Positions 23,724 through 34,937 are shown, counted from the first letter of the stretch. The stretch is DNA of 64,000 nt from Symbiodinium microadriaticum (GCA_001939145.1 LSRX01001173.1:62001-126000), one strand, 5' to 3'. The notes: generated by a model from the letters alone, not told the origin. Numbers and translations are program-made.

Positions 23724-26521
23724 TCACAGAGCGGCGCGCTTTGACGCTTTGATTCTGCGGGGAGTCAGCCGGAACCGCGCTTCTCCTGCGGTGTGCTGGG
23801 TGCGGGCTTTGACGAGGTCGCTATAGCTCTCTGGCGGCCGAAGAGCCGCGTCGGCCGCGTCTAGGTCCGCCAAGGAGACGAGTCCAAGAAGCCGCGGCCT
23901 CGAGAGAAGCGACAACGAGGCAACCGAGCCGCGACGCCGCAGCACGAGGAAGCGACGGGGTCTCCAGAGATGGCAGGTCCTGCACAAAAGGGTTCTTTCG
24001 GAAAGGGAGAAGAAGAGGAAGCAACTCAGGACAACGGAAGTTCCGGTGCGTCCTCGAAAACGGCGAGGCGCCCTCCGGGTCCGAGTCGAAGTAGCTCTTG
24101 CCGCGCAGCTTCCAGGGGCATCGACCTCATCTCCAAAATTTATCAGCTGTGGAGCACCTCATGATTCCTCAGCGCACGACGGCTCGACAGCGGAGACCTG
24201 AGGACTTTCAGCTCGAAATTTGCACAGACAGGAACCTTCTGCCTTCTGTGCTTCTGGCATCGGGCGGCAGCTCCTGCAGCGAAGCGAGTTTGAGAAATCT
24301 TGGATGATGCTCCCTCATCAAGCTGCCTCCAGAGCAGATTCGCACTGACAGAGAAGCCTGAGAGGCTCACCTGTTTCGACGCAATCCCTCGGGCAGACTC
24401 CGACTACTGTCCGATCGGGCCTTGGGAGCGTGCAGCTGGAGGTGGTGCCTGGGAGCAAACGTTGCGAAGTCCGCCGATCCGATGGTTTTCTGACATCGCC
24501 TGTGTGGAGTCCGCTGGCATCCACTGGCTCATCATCTTGGGTATGCCCCTGGACAGCAGGTCTTCCACGTACACAGCCACACCTTGCAGCTGGGAGGTCA
24601 AGACCGAGCTTCGTTATTTCGCCCGCGTCGCGACGTTTTTGGTGCATCGGAGTTCATCGCAGTAGCCGCATGCTAAGGCTGCTAAGGACATTGGGGTCGC
24701 GTTTTGGCAAAACTGTGCCTACGGCTGCGACGGTTGGAAGAACGACCCCGTAATCCTTCCCACCAGCCAGCTCGAGGAGAAGCACCACAGCTGTCAGCGG
24801 CACATTGCAAATAGAACCAAGGCAGGCGGCCATGCCGACGATAGCATAGGTGGCAGGTACAGAGAAGACGAATGGCCCCTCGCTCTTGAAGATAGAAAGC
24901 TCAGGCAGCCAAAGTGCGAACGGCCACAGGAAATCTCGCAGGCTTCGGCCTACCAAACCTCCTAAGCACGCACCGATGAACAGCGCAGGCGCAAAGAGAC
25001 CACCCACCTGTCCAGAGGACTGGCACACCGCCGTGAGGAAAATTTTTGCAACGATGAGCAGAAACAGATGAGTGAGAGGATCGCCAGCAAACGCAGCTGG
25101 CGGCTGTCGAGAGCCGTCGACCTCTTTCAATATAAGGTTCACGTTCTCAAATCCCTTATACAAGACCTCCCCTATGTTCCCATAGAAGGAAACAACGGCC
25201 ACCACTGCAGCAGCCAGCACGGGGAAGGTGAACCTGGCAAGCGGAAACAGGAACACGCAATCCAAGAGTTCAAAATTGCACGAAGACCTTTCCGTAAGAT
25301 TCCGTAAGTCGCTGTCCGGGCCTTGGAGCACCCCAAGCCTCAAGGCAGTCAAAGGCGCCTTTGGCCACTTGGCGGGTGCTACGCAGCATGAAGGCTGCAG
25401 TGCCACACAGGAATCCCAGGGACATGAAGACTGGCAGCTCCCAGAGAGAACGTGTCGGTACCCAGCCGAAGAAATCCAGATCCACCGCAGGGCTGGAGCC
25501 AAGACCCAACTGAGATACCTCAATGCGAACTGCGTTTCTTATGTTTCTTCTGTTACCGTCTTTGACACGTCGTACAATTACTTTGTAACCTCGCAACGAG
25601 GATTACCTTACATCTTCTGGCCTTTGATTTGTGGTGCTGTGCACATGGCAATCCAATCCTAAACGGCAAAAGCAACAGCCGCTCGAAGTATCACAAGGTC
25701 CTTGACACATCCCCCCTTGAAGAACCAGCTTTTGTTGTTTCGGCTTGGGATTGCAGCTGCGATTCGGTGGCAGCCAACACGGCCGCCAAGAGCTGCATCG
25801 GAGGGCCCTTAGCTCTCGCATCCTCGGGGGCGCAGTTCGACTGAATCGACTCCAAAGAGAAGAAGAGACCTGCCACCGGCGCGTTGAAGCCAGCTGCAAT
25901 GCCACTCGCACAGCCTGCTGCAAGCAAGTTCTGGCGCAATGCCCGCTCGGACTCAGTTTCCTGATTCTGGTACTCCGACAAGCTGGCAGCCACGTTCGCG
26001 CCGATCTCCACGCTCGGACCCTCCGGGCCCAGGGAGTTGCCACCGGCCAAGGTTAAACCAGCGGCCAAAGCCCGCAAGGGCGCCTCGCTGCGGTCTTGGG
26101 GCGGTGCGCCGCCCGAGGCCTTCAAGGAGGCCAAATCCGAGGAGCCAGAGAGGCCTTTCTGGCCCCGGAGAAGCAGCAGCAGACTCACGAAAAAAGCGGA
26201 TATAACGGGGGCCAGCACAGCAAGCCCTGGAAGTTCCAGCAGAAAGTCTTGCAGAAGGTGGACAAAGTCGTTCAACAGCACAACTATTGTGCCAGTGGCA
26301 AGACCAGCAACCGAGGCCAGAAATAGGGGAGAGGAAAGCGCACCGTTTGCCCGCATCGCAGTTCGTTCACGAGGGGCGGGTGCAACCCGAAGGCTCAAGT
26401 GGCTGGGCAAGGAACGGATGGGCGTCGCAATAGATCGGCTGCTGCTTTGGACAAAAGTGCTTGAGGAGCTCCACGTCGCGGAGAGGACTGGCACGCGCTT
26501 TTGAAGAACTGCCCCTGCCAT
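23724..26521 (-). CDS. CLC-family chloride channel/transporter with CBS sequence
   Basis: This is a membrane protein that moves chloride (or exchanges anions for protons), resembling the plant organellar CLC-e/f type. The ATG at 26521 begins a Ser/Arg-rich N-terminus of about 60 residues lacking acidic residues, which could be a transit peptide. The first helix follows (SPLFLASVAGLATGTIVVLL), then GGNSLGPEGPSVEIGA, containing the GxEGP gating glutamate. Next come GFNAPVAGLFFSLE (about 25850), SLWELPVFMSLGFLCG (about 25420), GQVGGLFAPALFIGACLGG (about 24960-25015) and the last helices GSICNVPLTAVVLLLELAG. Cytosolic exons continue at about 24600-24520. The final exon carries RRFLVLRR...LLGLVSLADLDAA, a CBS-domain strand pattern, and stops at 23724. 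Several introns of roughly 80-100 nt interrupt it. Substrate preference and organelle are inference. Confidence 0.9.
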
Positions 26522-26524
26522 CAA

Positions 26525-27300
26525 GGCCTCAGCATGTCCATGGATGCTGGAACTGAACTCTCAACCGCGAGCCCCGAACTTGCGAGTAAGCTTCTGACCG
26601 ACAAGCCGGAACATGCCCGCCGCTTTCGAGCCGATTTCTTCATGCCGTGTTTACTTTGGGAGCACAGATATGAAGAAATCAGCTTTTCGTCAGGTCGAAT
26701 TAAGGAATTGACCGATCCGTTCTGTCATGCGATGCTGTGCGTGGAGTTTGCTTGTCTTCACCTGATAGTCTGTCCACATCTGATCGAGCCCTGCCAGCAG
26801 ATGTAACATGTCATGTTTCGATGTGGCTTCGGGGATCGGCAAACACGCTCCGAGAAAGGCAGAGGGTGCTTGGTTGTACGAAGTACGATCAGCGATGGCA
26901 TGGATGCGCAATACGGAAAAATGTGATGTGTGAGTGGTTGGACAAAAATATAGACTTGCTCCACCGACCCCGGCTTGGGTCAGAAAAGAGTTGAAGTCAT
27001 GTCGCCGAAGCCTCTTTGTTCCACACTGCAGAACCCGCCACGAAGACAAGAGGTGGCGGTCTGCAGGTGCCAAGTTGGTTCAGTTCAGGCCAGGCGCGGG
27101 CGCTTCGCAGCCTCAGCGAGGGCAGGGGCGCCTCGCCAAGCGCCTGTTCTCTGGCATTCTCTGGCCTGGCCTGGAAGTTGGAGCCTCTCAGCTTCCTCGG
27201 CAGACGAAGCCCAAAGATCCGCGAAGCGCGATGTCGGTTAGGTGCCCGGGCCCATCTCTGCCTGGCACAGTCCCGATTTCCCACTCGCCATGGGCCCTGA
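26525..27300. other. Upstream of CLC; no confident gene
   Basis: Several overlapping open frames occur on both strands, but none carries a motif I can name. It lies just upstream of the CLC start and may include its promoter or 5' exons. Confidence 0.3.
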
Positions 27301-27305
27301 GACTT

Positions 27306-27512
27306 TCAGTCGCGATTTTTTTGGAGAAGCTTGGAGCTTTCCGAGTGCTCGACCAGGTGCACTGGCCAGCCTCCTCCAGCCAAGGAAGCGCAAACACTTC
27401 TGTGCTTAGCACTGCTGAAACTCCCACCTGCCTGGCTGCACTTGCCTTGCTCCCAGAACTTGCAGATGCTTCTACGTACATTGGCAACCTTGCATGGAAG
27501 CAAGCTCTGCAC
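27306..27512 (-). CDS. CCCH zinc-finger cassette A (partial)
   Basis: The minus strand reads VRRSICKFWEQGKCSQ at about 27430-27480, matching the first half of the C-x7-C-x5-C-x3-H fingers found elsewhere in this window. Here the CKFWEQ and GKC parts are contiguous, with no intron between them. The third Cys and the His are not visible in frame. A GC dinucleotide after CSQ could start an intron, but I found no matching second exon. It may be a truncated or decayed copy. CCCH fingers of this kind usually bind RNA. Confidence 0.55.
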   Translation of the reverse strand: MQSLLPCKVANVRRSICKFWEQGKCSQAGGSFSSAKHRSVCASLAGGGWPVHLVEHSESSKLLQKNRD

Positions 27513-27676
27513 GCCGCTAAGCTGTCGCCGCTAGGAGGGACGGGATACATGCGCATCATATTTAGCTAGTTCAACCTTCATGGCAGCACCTTTGGCAATG
27601 AATCGAAGAAGGCCTTCATGCAACCGCGCCTCTGTTGTCTGCACCAGTGCTCCGCCCTTCCACGGCGGAAGTACCT

Positions 27677-29230
27677 TCATGCCTTCGAGTGCGTAGAAGA
27701 GTAATGGCTCGCATCGCGACGAACCGCCGCACGCAGTGTCCAGAGCCTCCTTTTAAAGCTGGAGGGCTCTGCTGTGGCAGCGTTTCCATGCGGTCCTTCG
27801 GAACGACTGGAGAGTAAAGTTGCTTGCTGAAGAGTCCCCTCATTGAATCCTAAACCCGGACCCGTCACGGCATCCTCAATGACACAACGGCAGCTACTAT
27901 GGAGTCTGGCAAATGCGAGAGCCTGATTTTCCGGCAAGCCTTGCGCCATCAGCGAAAAAACATGCCCATTCACTGGATAACCGCTCTCGTTGCGAAGCTC
28001 GCATCTCATGTCCCGGATGACCTTTGGCTTCAGTGACATGTGCTGTTTTGTCGCAGGTGACGGCACAGCTACATTGTGGCCTGGAAGCTGCAACGCTGTG
28101 CCAGCGACAAGATGTACGCGTGGCTGTGGGCAATGCGGCCCGACCCCTGGCACTGCAGAAGGCAGAGTACGGAGTAGTCTCATCTGAAACCCTTTCCTGG
28201 CCTCCAGTTGGTAGCCCGGACACTCATCTGCCGGTTCCTCCGTTGAGAAAACGAAGAGGCCTGAGCTGCATCAGACAATCTTCCATGTACAAGTGCCCAG
28301 TTCTTCCGAGCCGACCAGCCTCTCTCTGGGCTGAGATTCTGCAGAACGAGGCGAAAGACCGCGGAGAGGTCGGTGACCTGGGCGTGGCAAGATCAAGTGC
28401 CATCAAGCGGTCGTCAAGCAGCATCAGTTGTTGACGACACGGGCAGCTTCTTCAAAACTCATGCCGGCGATACATAGCCGAAGACGTCTGCAGCAGCAAC
28501 CAGATCGAAAGGGTCGGACCCTTCATAGGCCTGGACTTCGCGTGTGCCAACTCTCCTGTGTTGATCGACACAGACGTTGAAAGCCATCACTCTGAATGCA
28601 GTACGGGCACCGTCAAGTAGTGAGTTATCTCCGAGCAGTGCAGCTCGTCGTAGCATCCTTTTGCCTGTGCCTGGAAGCTTATCGAAGGCACCATCTCAGA
28701 GGGCAGACGTCGTCACTCGCCTTCTGCAGCATCTGGGCTGACAGGTCTACTGCCACGAGGTGTGCTCGAGGGGCTAGGTCCCGCAGCTGCTCGCCGAGCA
28801 AGCCGGTGCCTGCACTCCGGAGCACGGAGAAGCGTGTTAGCAACACAGCCTGCCGGCACTGCCGACCTGCCCCAAGATCGAGCATGCGCCGTAGGCAGGG
28901 CTCCCGGCGGGCCCAACCTTCCTGGCTCCAGCGAATTGCCTGCACGCTGCACAGCGGCCTCTCGGCATCGGCCTCTGGCCTCTTGGTCTTTGACACAACT
29001 TTGGCCTGCACGAGCAGCTGGGGAACTTGGTAGCCCAGTGACTCCAAGCTTGCATCAAAGCTGGCGGCGTAGTGGTCAAAGAGGCTTACGACGTAGGATG
29101 ACGCGATTTCAGCGGGTGTTCTTCGCTGTATGACGGCAAGCAGATGCTTGGCCAGGTCGATGCGGAGGCTTCTCTCTGTGAGCCCTGGTGTTCGCAAACG
29201 CCGTTCCTCCGCAATCTCCTGCACGAAACA
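27677..29230 (-). CDS. SAM-dependent methyltransferase, multi-exon
   Basis: Predicted class I methyltransferase resembling the domain that follows TPR repeats in many bacterial and protist proteins. Exons in order: SSYVVSLFDHYAASFDASLE then LGYQVPQLL (about 29030-29120); LDLGA joined across a GT-AG intron to GTGLLGEQLRDLAP, giving the SAM-binding motif I (about 28880 and 28790); HLVAVDLSAQMLQKA, the acidic motif II; FDLVAAADVFGYV (about 28490), a motif IV-like strand; DLSAVFRLVLQNLSP (about 28350); and GYPVNGHVFSLMAQGL (about 27960), the C-terminal strand pair. The frame stays open to a stop at 27677, but the true end may be earlier. The substrate is unknown. Candidate TPR-like exons upstream (29540-29722) may belong to it. 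Confidence 0.8.
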
Positions 29231-29539
29231 ACAGGCGGACAGATGATGGCTCCCATGAGACTCTCATTTCACTCCTGTCTTAGTCTTTGGCATCCGATCC
29301 AGGTGTCTCTTGCAAGCAGCCGCAGCTTCGCCGCGCAACGCGTCACTCTGGGTATGTCGAAGCCTGAGAGCACTGAGCATGGGGCGGAAAACTTGTCCTG
29401 ACAGGGCACATCTTCGCCTTCGCCTGGTTGCATCCCAGTCAACTCCCTCTATCAGGTTGTGGATGCTCTTGGTAGAAGTCGAAACATTGCAAGCACTGTG
29501 TTGACATCTTAGTAGAAGTCGCCAGTTACCCCCCTGATT

Positions 29540-29722
29540 TCAGCCAAGAAGCCGACGCTGCAGCAGCTCCGCCAACTCTAGAAAGGCCCGCTTGTGACGA
29601 GGCTTCCGCCGCGTGAGGTGCCGCAAGTGTCGCAGATGCGCCTGCAAAGCGAAGGCACAGGGCTGCCGTAAAAGCACAGAGACAAGCCCAAGCACGAGAG
29701 AGAGGCCAGGAGAGCGGATCAA
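29540..29722 (-). CDS. Possible helical exon upstream of methyltransferase
   Basis: The minus-strand frame reads CAFALQAHLRHLRHLTRRKP and then HKRAFLELAELLQRRL, two amphipathic helices compatible with a TPR-like pair. It lies upstream of and on the same strand as the methyltransferase. The connection is inferred. It could alternatively belong to the CCCH gene further upstream. Confidence 0.3.
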   Translation of the reverse strand: MIRSPGLSLVLGLVSVLLRQPCAFALQAHLRHLRHLTRRKPRHKRAFLELAELLQRRLLG

Positions 29723-29836
29723 GAATCAAGAGTATGAGCTGCTGCCAACCGGTAAAGGCCTTGTCTGAGCGGGCAGACGGGGCGGACTGCCCAGCCCTGT
29801 CCCTGCACCGCAGCTCCCTCTTCGGCCCCCACCTTT

Positions 29837-30720
29837 TCAGGCAAGGAGTCTCAGCTGAGGTCTCCTTTCCGAGAAAAAGCCGAGCCAGGCCTGGCCACGC
29901 CTCGAAGCGCACGCCGGGCACGCTGAGCCCTGTCTTCCATGGCTCAGACCACGGCACATTGCAACCTCTGACTTCGACTTTGCCTGCTTCAACCTCTCTT
30001 CAAAGAGGTCAGCGGAGCCGAAACTACGGTTGGAGTACAGGCGGTCCGCTGCACAGAAGCAGCGCTCAACCGAAACGCGGTCCTCCTCACCGTGTGCCCA
30101 TGTGCAAGTCTCACCGCGAGAGCACTGGCCCTGCCAAGCGAGCATGCAACGGCCCGTGTACACTCCCCAACTCGAGTCTTTGTGCAGTTTCTTGAACAGC
30201 CGGAGCTGTCGCCAGTGGTTATCGAAGAACATCTGGCTACTGTCGAATGAGCAATTGCTGGAAGCCCGACCAATTGTCTGGCCAGTGTGTTCTTTTCCAG
30301 GGTCCGTAGGCTTGACCCCTCAATGTCGAGCAGCATGCGGATGCTGGATCTGACGGGGCAGCTTCCATCACTTGCTACGGGGTGGCCAGGGTGAGTCTGG
30401 TGGTTATGTGCCACTCGATTTAGTTTAGATGTGTTCGACTTGCGCCATTCTTACAGATATCGCCCCTTCCTAGCCGACCTCTGCCAAGGAAAGTCTTGTC
30501 ACCCATGCGATTTGCACGCTTGGCTCTGCGCAGCTAGTCACCCAGTCCCCAGAATATATTCCAATTCTTTGCTGGACTCAACCAGTGAACCAATTGCCTT
30601 TGCCGATTCAGCTAATTCGATCTATTTTCGCCACTTGCCTCCAGCCAAAACTTGCAAATCGTCTTTTTCAAGGGCTGCTCTGCAACTCCCTTACCGCCGT
30701 TCCAGCCTTGGATGTTTCCA
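29837..30720 (-). CDS. CCCH zinc-finger cassette B
   Basis: A single CCCH finger is split across two exons. The first ends KKTICKFWLE at 30639. The second starts at 30130 with GQCSRGETCTWAHGEEDRV. The 508-nt intron (30131-30638) has a GC donor and an AG acceptor. Joining gives C-x7-C-x5-C-x3-H with all four zinc ligands. The downstream frame stays open to 29837 and includes SADLFEERLKQAKSKSEVAM. The upstream first-exon peptide is Gly-rich. RNA binding is the usual role of this finger type. No other domain is visible. Confidence 0.65.
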
Positions 30721-31254
30721 TGTGATGAACACGTCTGGCCACTGACAGCAATTTCTCACAGCGACTATAGTAGGTGCTTGGTCCAGCGATTTAGCAAGGA
30801 TGAATTGCGGGATGCAGGATTGCACTTCTTGCGGGTTGCGGTGCATATTCGTGAGACTTGGTCGTTGCGGATCTTTCTTCTCCACAGTAGGAGGCCTTTG
30901 CACTTGACTTCTGTGCGGCTTGCTGCGACCACGGACTTGGAACCTCTCTTGCTTTCATGCACGACCCACCAACTCAAAATGGATGCTTCCCAGCATACAA
31001 GGAGCTGAGCCCTGCGCTTGGGGCAGTCCCAGTCTGCCCCCTGTTCATTTCCTTGACAGAATGTGCGAAGCTGGGAGTCCTATCTGATTGGAGGCGGCTG
31101 AGGCTGTCACCACGGCTGGCGAAGGAAGCGCCTACACATCTGCGGGCAGGTGCCCAGAACCGTGCTGACAGCATGGGGCCTGAAAGGCACTGGTGAAGAC
31201 CTTGCTCACACCGAAGTGGCTCGAACCTGGCTCAGCCCAATGACCTCAGCCGGT

Positions 31255-31590
31255 TCACGTGCCACACACCTTGGCTGGCAACACTTGGTCTCCTGCTGTG
31301 CCGTGGAGGTTCCTGGCGCTAAGGAGTGCAACGATTGTCATCAAGAGTGTCTGAGACAACCCAGCACGGCTTTCGATTTTCTCGTGCTCCGCTCTTGCTG
31401 CTTCTGGGCAGCAACCTCTGTCTAGCCTAAACAACGCAGCGGCATCAAGGAGCTTCACATCTGCACGGCAATCAACGCGCAGGTCAGCTACCGCGTCAGT
31501 GAGAAAGGTGTGGTAAACCGTTTGGCTTGCATGCCCTGGGTAAAGGCCTCGAAGAGCTTGAAGTTCGCGTTTGACACTGCAAAACTGCAT
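31255..31590 (-). CDS. Unassigned exon candidate
   Basis: The minus-strand frame beginning at an ATG near 31590 has balanced composition (VKRELQALRGLYPG, later LTDAVADLRVDCRADVKLLD) and stays open for 111 codons. No domain is recognised. A second frame across the same interval is also partly open, so the coding frame is uncertain. It lies between CCCH cassette B and the LINE. Confidence 0.3.
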   Translation of the reverse strand: MQFCSVKRELQALRGLYPGHASQTVYHTFLTDAVADLRVDCRADVKLLDAAALFRLDRGCCPEAARAEHEKIESRAGLSQTLLMTIVALLSARNLHGTAGDQVLPAKVCGT

Positions 31591-31739
31591 GAGAAGGATA
31601 TGGTACTAGCTTCTTCTCACAGCTGCCGCATTATCCTATCCTTCCATCTGGAGCTGAAGCGCCTTCTCCATCATCTGTGAGCCGAGCCGTAGGTATGTCA
31701 ATGACTTGAGAGCAGGCTTCCACACCAGCCTGGGCTGGA

Positions 31740-33171
31740 AACAACCTTACTCCGGATTCTAGGAGTCGCATCGGGCAGGTCGGTTACCCAACCTATTCAT
31801 ATACTTCGCCGCCTATTGGAGGTACATGAACGCCAAGCTGAGGCGTTCCATGCTATCTTCTTGGATTGGGCAAAAGCCTTTGATTCCGTGACCTTCTCTT
31901 CGATACAATCCTCTCTTGAATACATGGGAGTCCCGCCTCCGTTCAGAGCAGCAATTGCATCTCTTTATCAAAACCCCACTTTCACAGTCCGCGAGAGTAA
32001 GCATCGCTCCGATGTTTATACGCAAACTAGGGGTCTTAGACAGGGCTGTCCCCTCTCTCCTTATCTATTTGGTTTTGTGCTCACACATCTCTTTGAGAGC
32101 GCAGAATCGCAGTATGTTGCGGAACATGGTATTATCTCCGGGGTTCTTAGGTTAGGTACTTCTCTTTGGGATTTAGAATATGCAGATGACACGGTTTTAT
32201 TATCCAATTCCTTTACTCAGGCGCAGATCTTTTTACACCTCATTCAAAAGGAAGGCGCCCGACGGGGACTGGTTCTCAACTTTGATAAGTGTGAACACTT
32301 GGCGTTGAACTCCACTCAACGCGTGTATTATGATCCACAATATCTGCCCACACAAGTGGACGACCTCCGCGTCCCCATGCCAGACGCGGTCAAATATTTA
32401 GGAGTGTACCTCGACCCCAAATCGAGCAACCAACAAAACGTCTCCACTAGGATTTCCAGAGCCATGGAGGTTTCCAAGAAGCTTTTTCCTTTGATGAAGC
32501 ATGGACTCCTCCCTCCCAACTGGAAATTGCTGGTCTACAGATCAGTTGTACAGTCCATTCTCATGTATGCCATGGATAGCCTCCTGCTCACGCCAGCACA
32601 GCTTAGGAAGATGGACTCAGTGCACTATAAATGCCTCAGACGCATCTTCAAAATTAAATCCTCTTATTATCACAGAGTTATAAATCCTTCCTCTTCGCCA
32701 TGTTCAAACCAGTATCTGGCTGAACTAGCCTTTAGTTCGCGCAGAGTCATCTCCCCTCACAGATGTACTCTCAAAATCGCCTTAATCTACTTGGCCACTT
32801 ATATCGACACCCAGATTCATTGGAGACACAGGCCACGTCTATGCCCTCAGCTGCCTATAGGCACACTTGAGGAGCAAACAGAGTGGGACGCCCCAAACCC
32901 CACTGGGCGGAGTCTTGCCTAGTAGAGGCCTTCCGCCGCATTAGTCTTCTCCGTTCAGATAATCTCCCTCCCAATTCTTTGATTGATCATGATTCTTACG
33001 CTATTCCGAGAGCAGCAGATATCCGGCAAGCACATGCCTCACACTCCTCGCCAAGTATCTGTAGTTGCCAGAAATAAAGCACGGGTTCCGGAAGCCGTAA
33101 ACCCCCGCAGCGTTCCTGAACGGTCGGAGCAGACGGGACCTAACTTGGGCCCTGCACTTGCAAAAAAAAAA
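31740..33171 (+). mobile_element. 5'-truncated LINE (non-LTR retrotransposon)
   Basis: This plus-strand element carries a reverse transcriptase and ends near an A10 tract at 33162-33171, consistent with the 3' tail of a target-primed insertion. Upstream of the annotated ORF the same frame already reads GVASGRSVTQPIHILRRLLE (from about 31750), an RT N-terminal block, so the element is cut within its ORF2. No endonuclease or ORF1 is present. It is the only confidently coding element on the plus strand in the window. No target-site duplication could be established. Confidence 0.85.
31816..32922 (+). CDS. Reverse transcriptase (LINE ORF2 fragment)
   Basis: This 368-codon open frame copies RNA to DNA in non-LTR retrotransposition. 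Motifs in order: FLDWAKAFDSV (residues about 15-25), RGLRQGCPLSPYLF (about 70-83), the catalytic YADDT (about 121-125), GLVLNFDKCEHLAL and VKYLGVYLD, then the thumb region LLVYRSVVQSILMYAMDSLL. The two Asp of YADD and the Asp of block A are present, so the polymerase core is intact in this fragment. The frame stops at 32922, but an overlapping +1 frame (32883-33077) continues with coding-like sequence, suggesting a frameshift near 32885. Without its 5' part the copy cannot be autonomous. Confidence 0.92.
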   Translation: MEVHERQAEAFHAIFLDWAKAFDSVTFSSIQSSLEYMGVPPPFRAAIASLYQNPTFTVRESKHRSDVYTQTRGLRQGCPLSPYLFGFVLTHLFESAESQYVAEHGIISGVLRLGTSLWDLEYADDTVLLSNSFTQAQIFLHLIQKEGARRGLVLNFDKCEHLALNSTQRVYYDPQYLPTQVDDLRVPMPDAVKYLGVYLDPKSSNQQNVSTRISRAMEVSKKLFPLMKHGLLPPNWKLLVYRSVVQSILMYAMDSLLLTPAQLRKMDSVHYKCLRRIFKIKSSYYHRVINPSSSPCSNQYLAELAFSSRRVISPHRCTLKIALIYLATYIDTQIHWRHRPRLCPQLPIGTLEEQTEWDAPNPTGRSLA

Positions 33172-33478
33172 CTCTGCAGTAGTAGTTCTCAGTGTTTTCC
33201 TCCTTTGCCTAGAGTTAGAGGGTGAAGGACTGTTGCCAGGTCCGTAGGGACGTTTCTTGGAGTTTGGTAGTACCTGAAGGGACTTCTGCCTTCAGGGAAG
33301 TGTTTAGAAACCCAAGCCACCTGCTAGTCTTTTTACTCCTAGCAGCTGCAGAGAGTTGTGCCTTACTTTGGCTCAAGACCGGACTAGCGTGTCGCGTGAG
33401 TGAAACGAAGGCTCTGTCCGAGCGTTGTGAACAGTAGTGCTTTGCCAAGGGTTTTGTTGAACTCCGGACCTCTCTCTA

Positions 33479-33771
33479 GGGAGGGTGTTCCAGCTCTCCA
33501 CTCTGTGATAGCTACAGGCCTATGTTCGAGACATAGGGCAGAATTCGGTACTTTGGAGCACTGACGATTCGCGGGCCTACGGCCCGCAGCTCGAGCGATC
33601 GGAGGGGCTCTAAAGTGTCTGCAANGGGAGGGTGTTCCAGCTCTCCACTCTGTGATAGCTACAAGCCTAAGTTCGAGACATGGGGCAGAATTCGGTACTT
33701 TGGAGCACTGACGATTCGCGGGCCTACGGCCCGCAGCTCGAGCGATCGGAGGGGCTCTAAAGTGTCTGCAA
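33479..33771. repeat. Two 146-bp tandem copies with internal hairpin
   Basis: Two nearly identical copies (33479-33624 and 33626-33771) are separated by a single n. Each begins GGGAGGGTGTTCC and ends GTGTCTGCAA, and differs from the other by only a few bases. Each contains a perfect hairpin GCGGGCC-TAC-GGCCCGC (first copy 33571-33587), enclosed by the complementary outer segments CTTTGGAGC and GCTCTAAAG. No open frame is conserved. The n at the junction suggests the assembler met a longer array. Confidence 0.9.
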
Positions 33772-33866
33772 AACGGGATTTAGAGAAGCTTTAGGGGGCG
33801 CACTACTTGTGAGCAGCCGATGAGTGGCTTGCGAGCAGCTCGCGAGCTACTTGCTGACAGCCGACT

Positions 33867-34007
33867 AGCAACGTAAGAGCTGCCTGCCCAACAGCACAAG
33901 AGCAACGTAAGAGCTGCCTGCCCAACAGCACAAGAGCAACGTAAGAGCTGCCTGCCCAACAGCACAAGAGCAATGTAAGAGCTGCACGCCCAACAGCACA
34001 AGAGCAA
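33867..34007. repeat. 34-bp tandem repeat, four copies
   Basis: Unit CAACGTAAGAGCTGCC plus TGCCCAACAGCACAAGAG repeats about four times. The last copy has diverged (CAATGTAAGAGCTGCACGCCC). Copies are directly adjacent, with no spacers, so this is a minisatellite. Antisense frames translate as Leu/Cys repeats that I regard as artefacts. Confidence 0.92.
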
Positions 34008-34937
34008 GGCGCAGCGCTACCAGGGAACATGCGATGATGCGGCCAAGCATGACCTGGGCCCCAACCCGCAGGGTTTAACGACCCTGCCCCTATCCAGGAA
34101 CTCATCCACATGAAGACGGCCCTGTCCATGCTTCATCCAAGGGGCTTCCGATTGGGCGTCGAGATCAGGGATTTCAAGCGAACTGGGCACGAATGGCGTT
34201 CTTGAGCAGATCAAGCCCAGGCCACGACGTCAGTGCTAGGTTATCAAGCAATCCCCGTTCCGAACCGATCCGATCACGATGCTCGTTCCGAACCGATCCG
34301 ACCCAGCAGGAGGAGGAGGAGGTGCAGCCGAAAAAAAAGTGGAACCACTGACAGAACCCGCAACAGGACCAGCAGCAGCAGAGTAGAGGGCAGCAACCCC
34401 TACAGCAGCAACAAGAAACAGGCAATGTGTTCAAGTCTTGATCAATATGCTGAATATCATGCTAATGATGATGCTGGTGATGATGCTGTCCATAATGATG
34501 ATGATGGTGATGGTGACGATGATGATGATGATTGTGACCAAGAGGAAGACTCGAGCGGCTGACACATCAAGGCCAAAGGAAGGAAGGTGCAGGACGGATG
34601 ATGCCGGTGATGTTCCGGCATCTGGCTGCAGCAAGGAAGGCCGAGCACAGATGATGCTATTGATGTCCGAACTGCTTTCAGCAAGCCGGGAAGGCGCAGC
34701 AGGAATGCTGTCGGCGATGCTCCGGCTGGCAGCACCATCTTGATCGTATTCATCATCCTCATCATTCTCATTCTTCCGTTCGCCCCGAACCGAGAAAAGC
34801 ACCTTGGTTTCACCACCCACCAGGAAGGAACATGAAAACCACACAACACATGCGCAACAATTTTAATCTGCAAAGCACTCCAGTGAAAGCACCCTGGTTT
34901 CACCACCCACCAGGAAGGAAGCTTCGCACTGACAGAG
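34008..34937. repeat. Repeat-rich intergenic region
   Basis: No gene is supported. It holds a duplicated GTTCCGAACCGATCCGA (about 34256-34300), a GATGAT microsatellite (about 34460-34545), and two copies of a roughly 32-bp segment containing TGGTTTCACCACCCACCAGG (about 34800 and 34890). It separates the LINE/minisatellite block from the Crinkler-HNH gene. Confidence 0.7.

Noticed and set aside
33355-33375. TTTGGCTCAAG, matching the last 11 bases of the dinoflagellate spliced leader
   Set aside because: An 11-base match is only modestly unlikely in 64 kb on two strands. The preceding bases diverge from the leader, and no retroposed gene follows. A similar partial match occurs at about 8252. 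Not enough to call a relict spliced leader.
33867-34007. Four regularly spaced repeats resembling a CRISPR array
   Set aside because: The units are directly adjacent with no unique spacers, and the genome is eukaryotic. It is a minisatellite.
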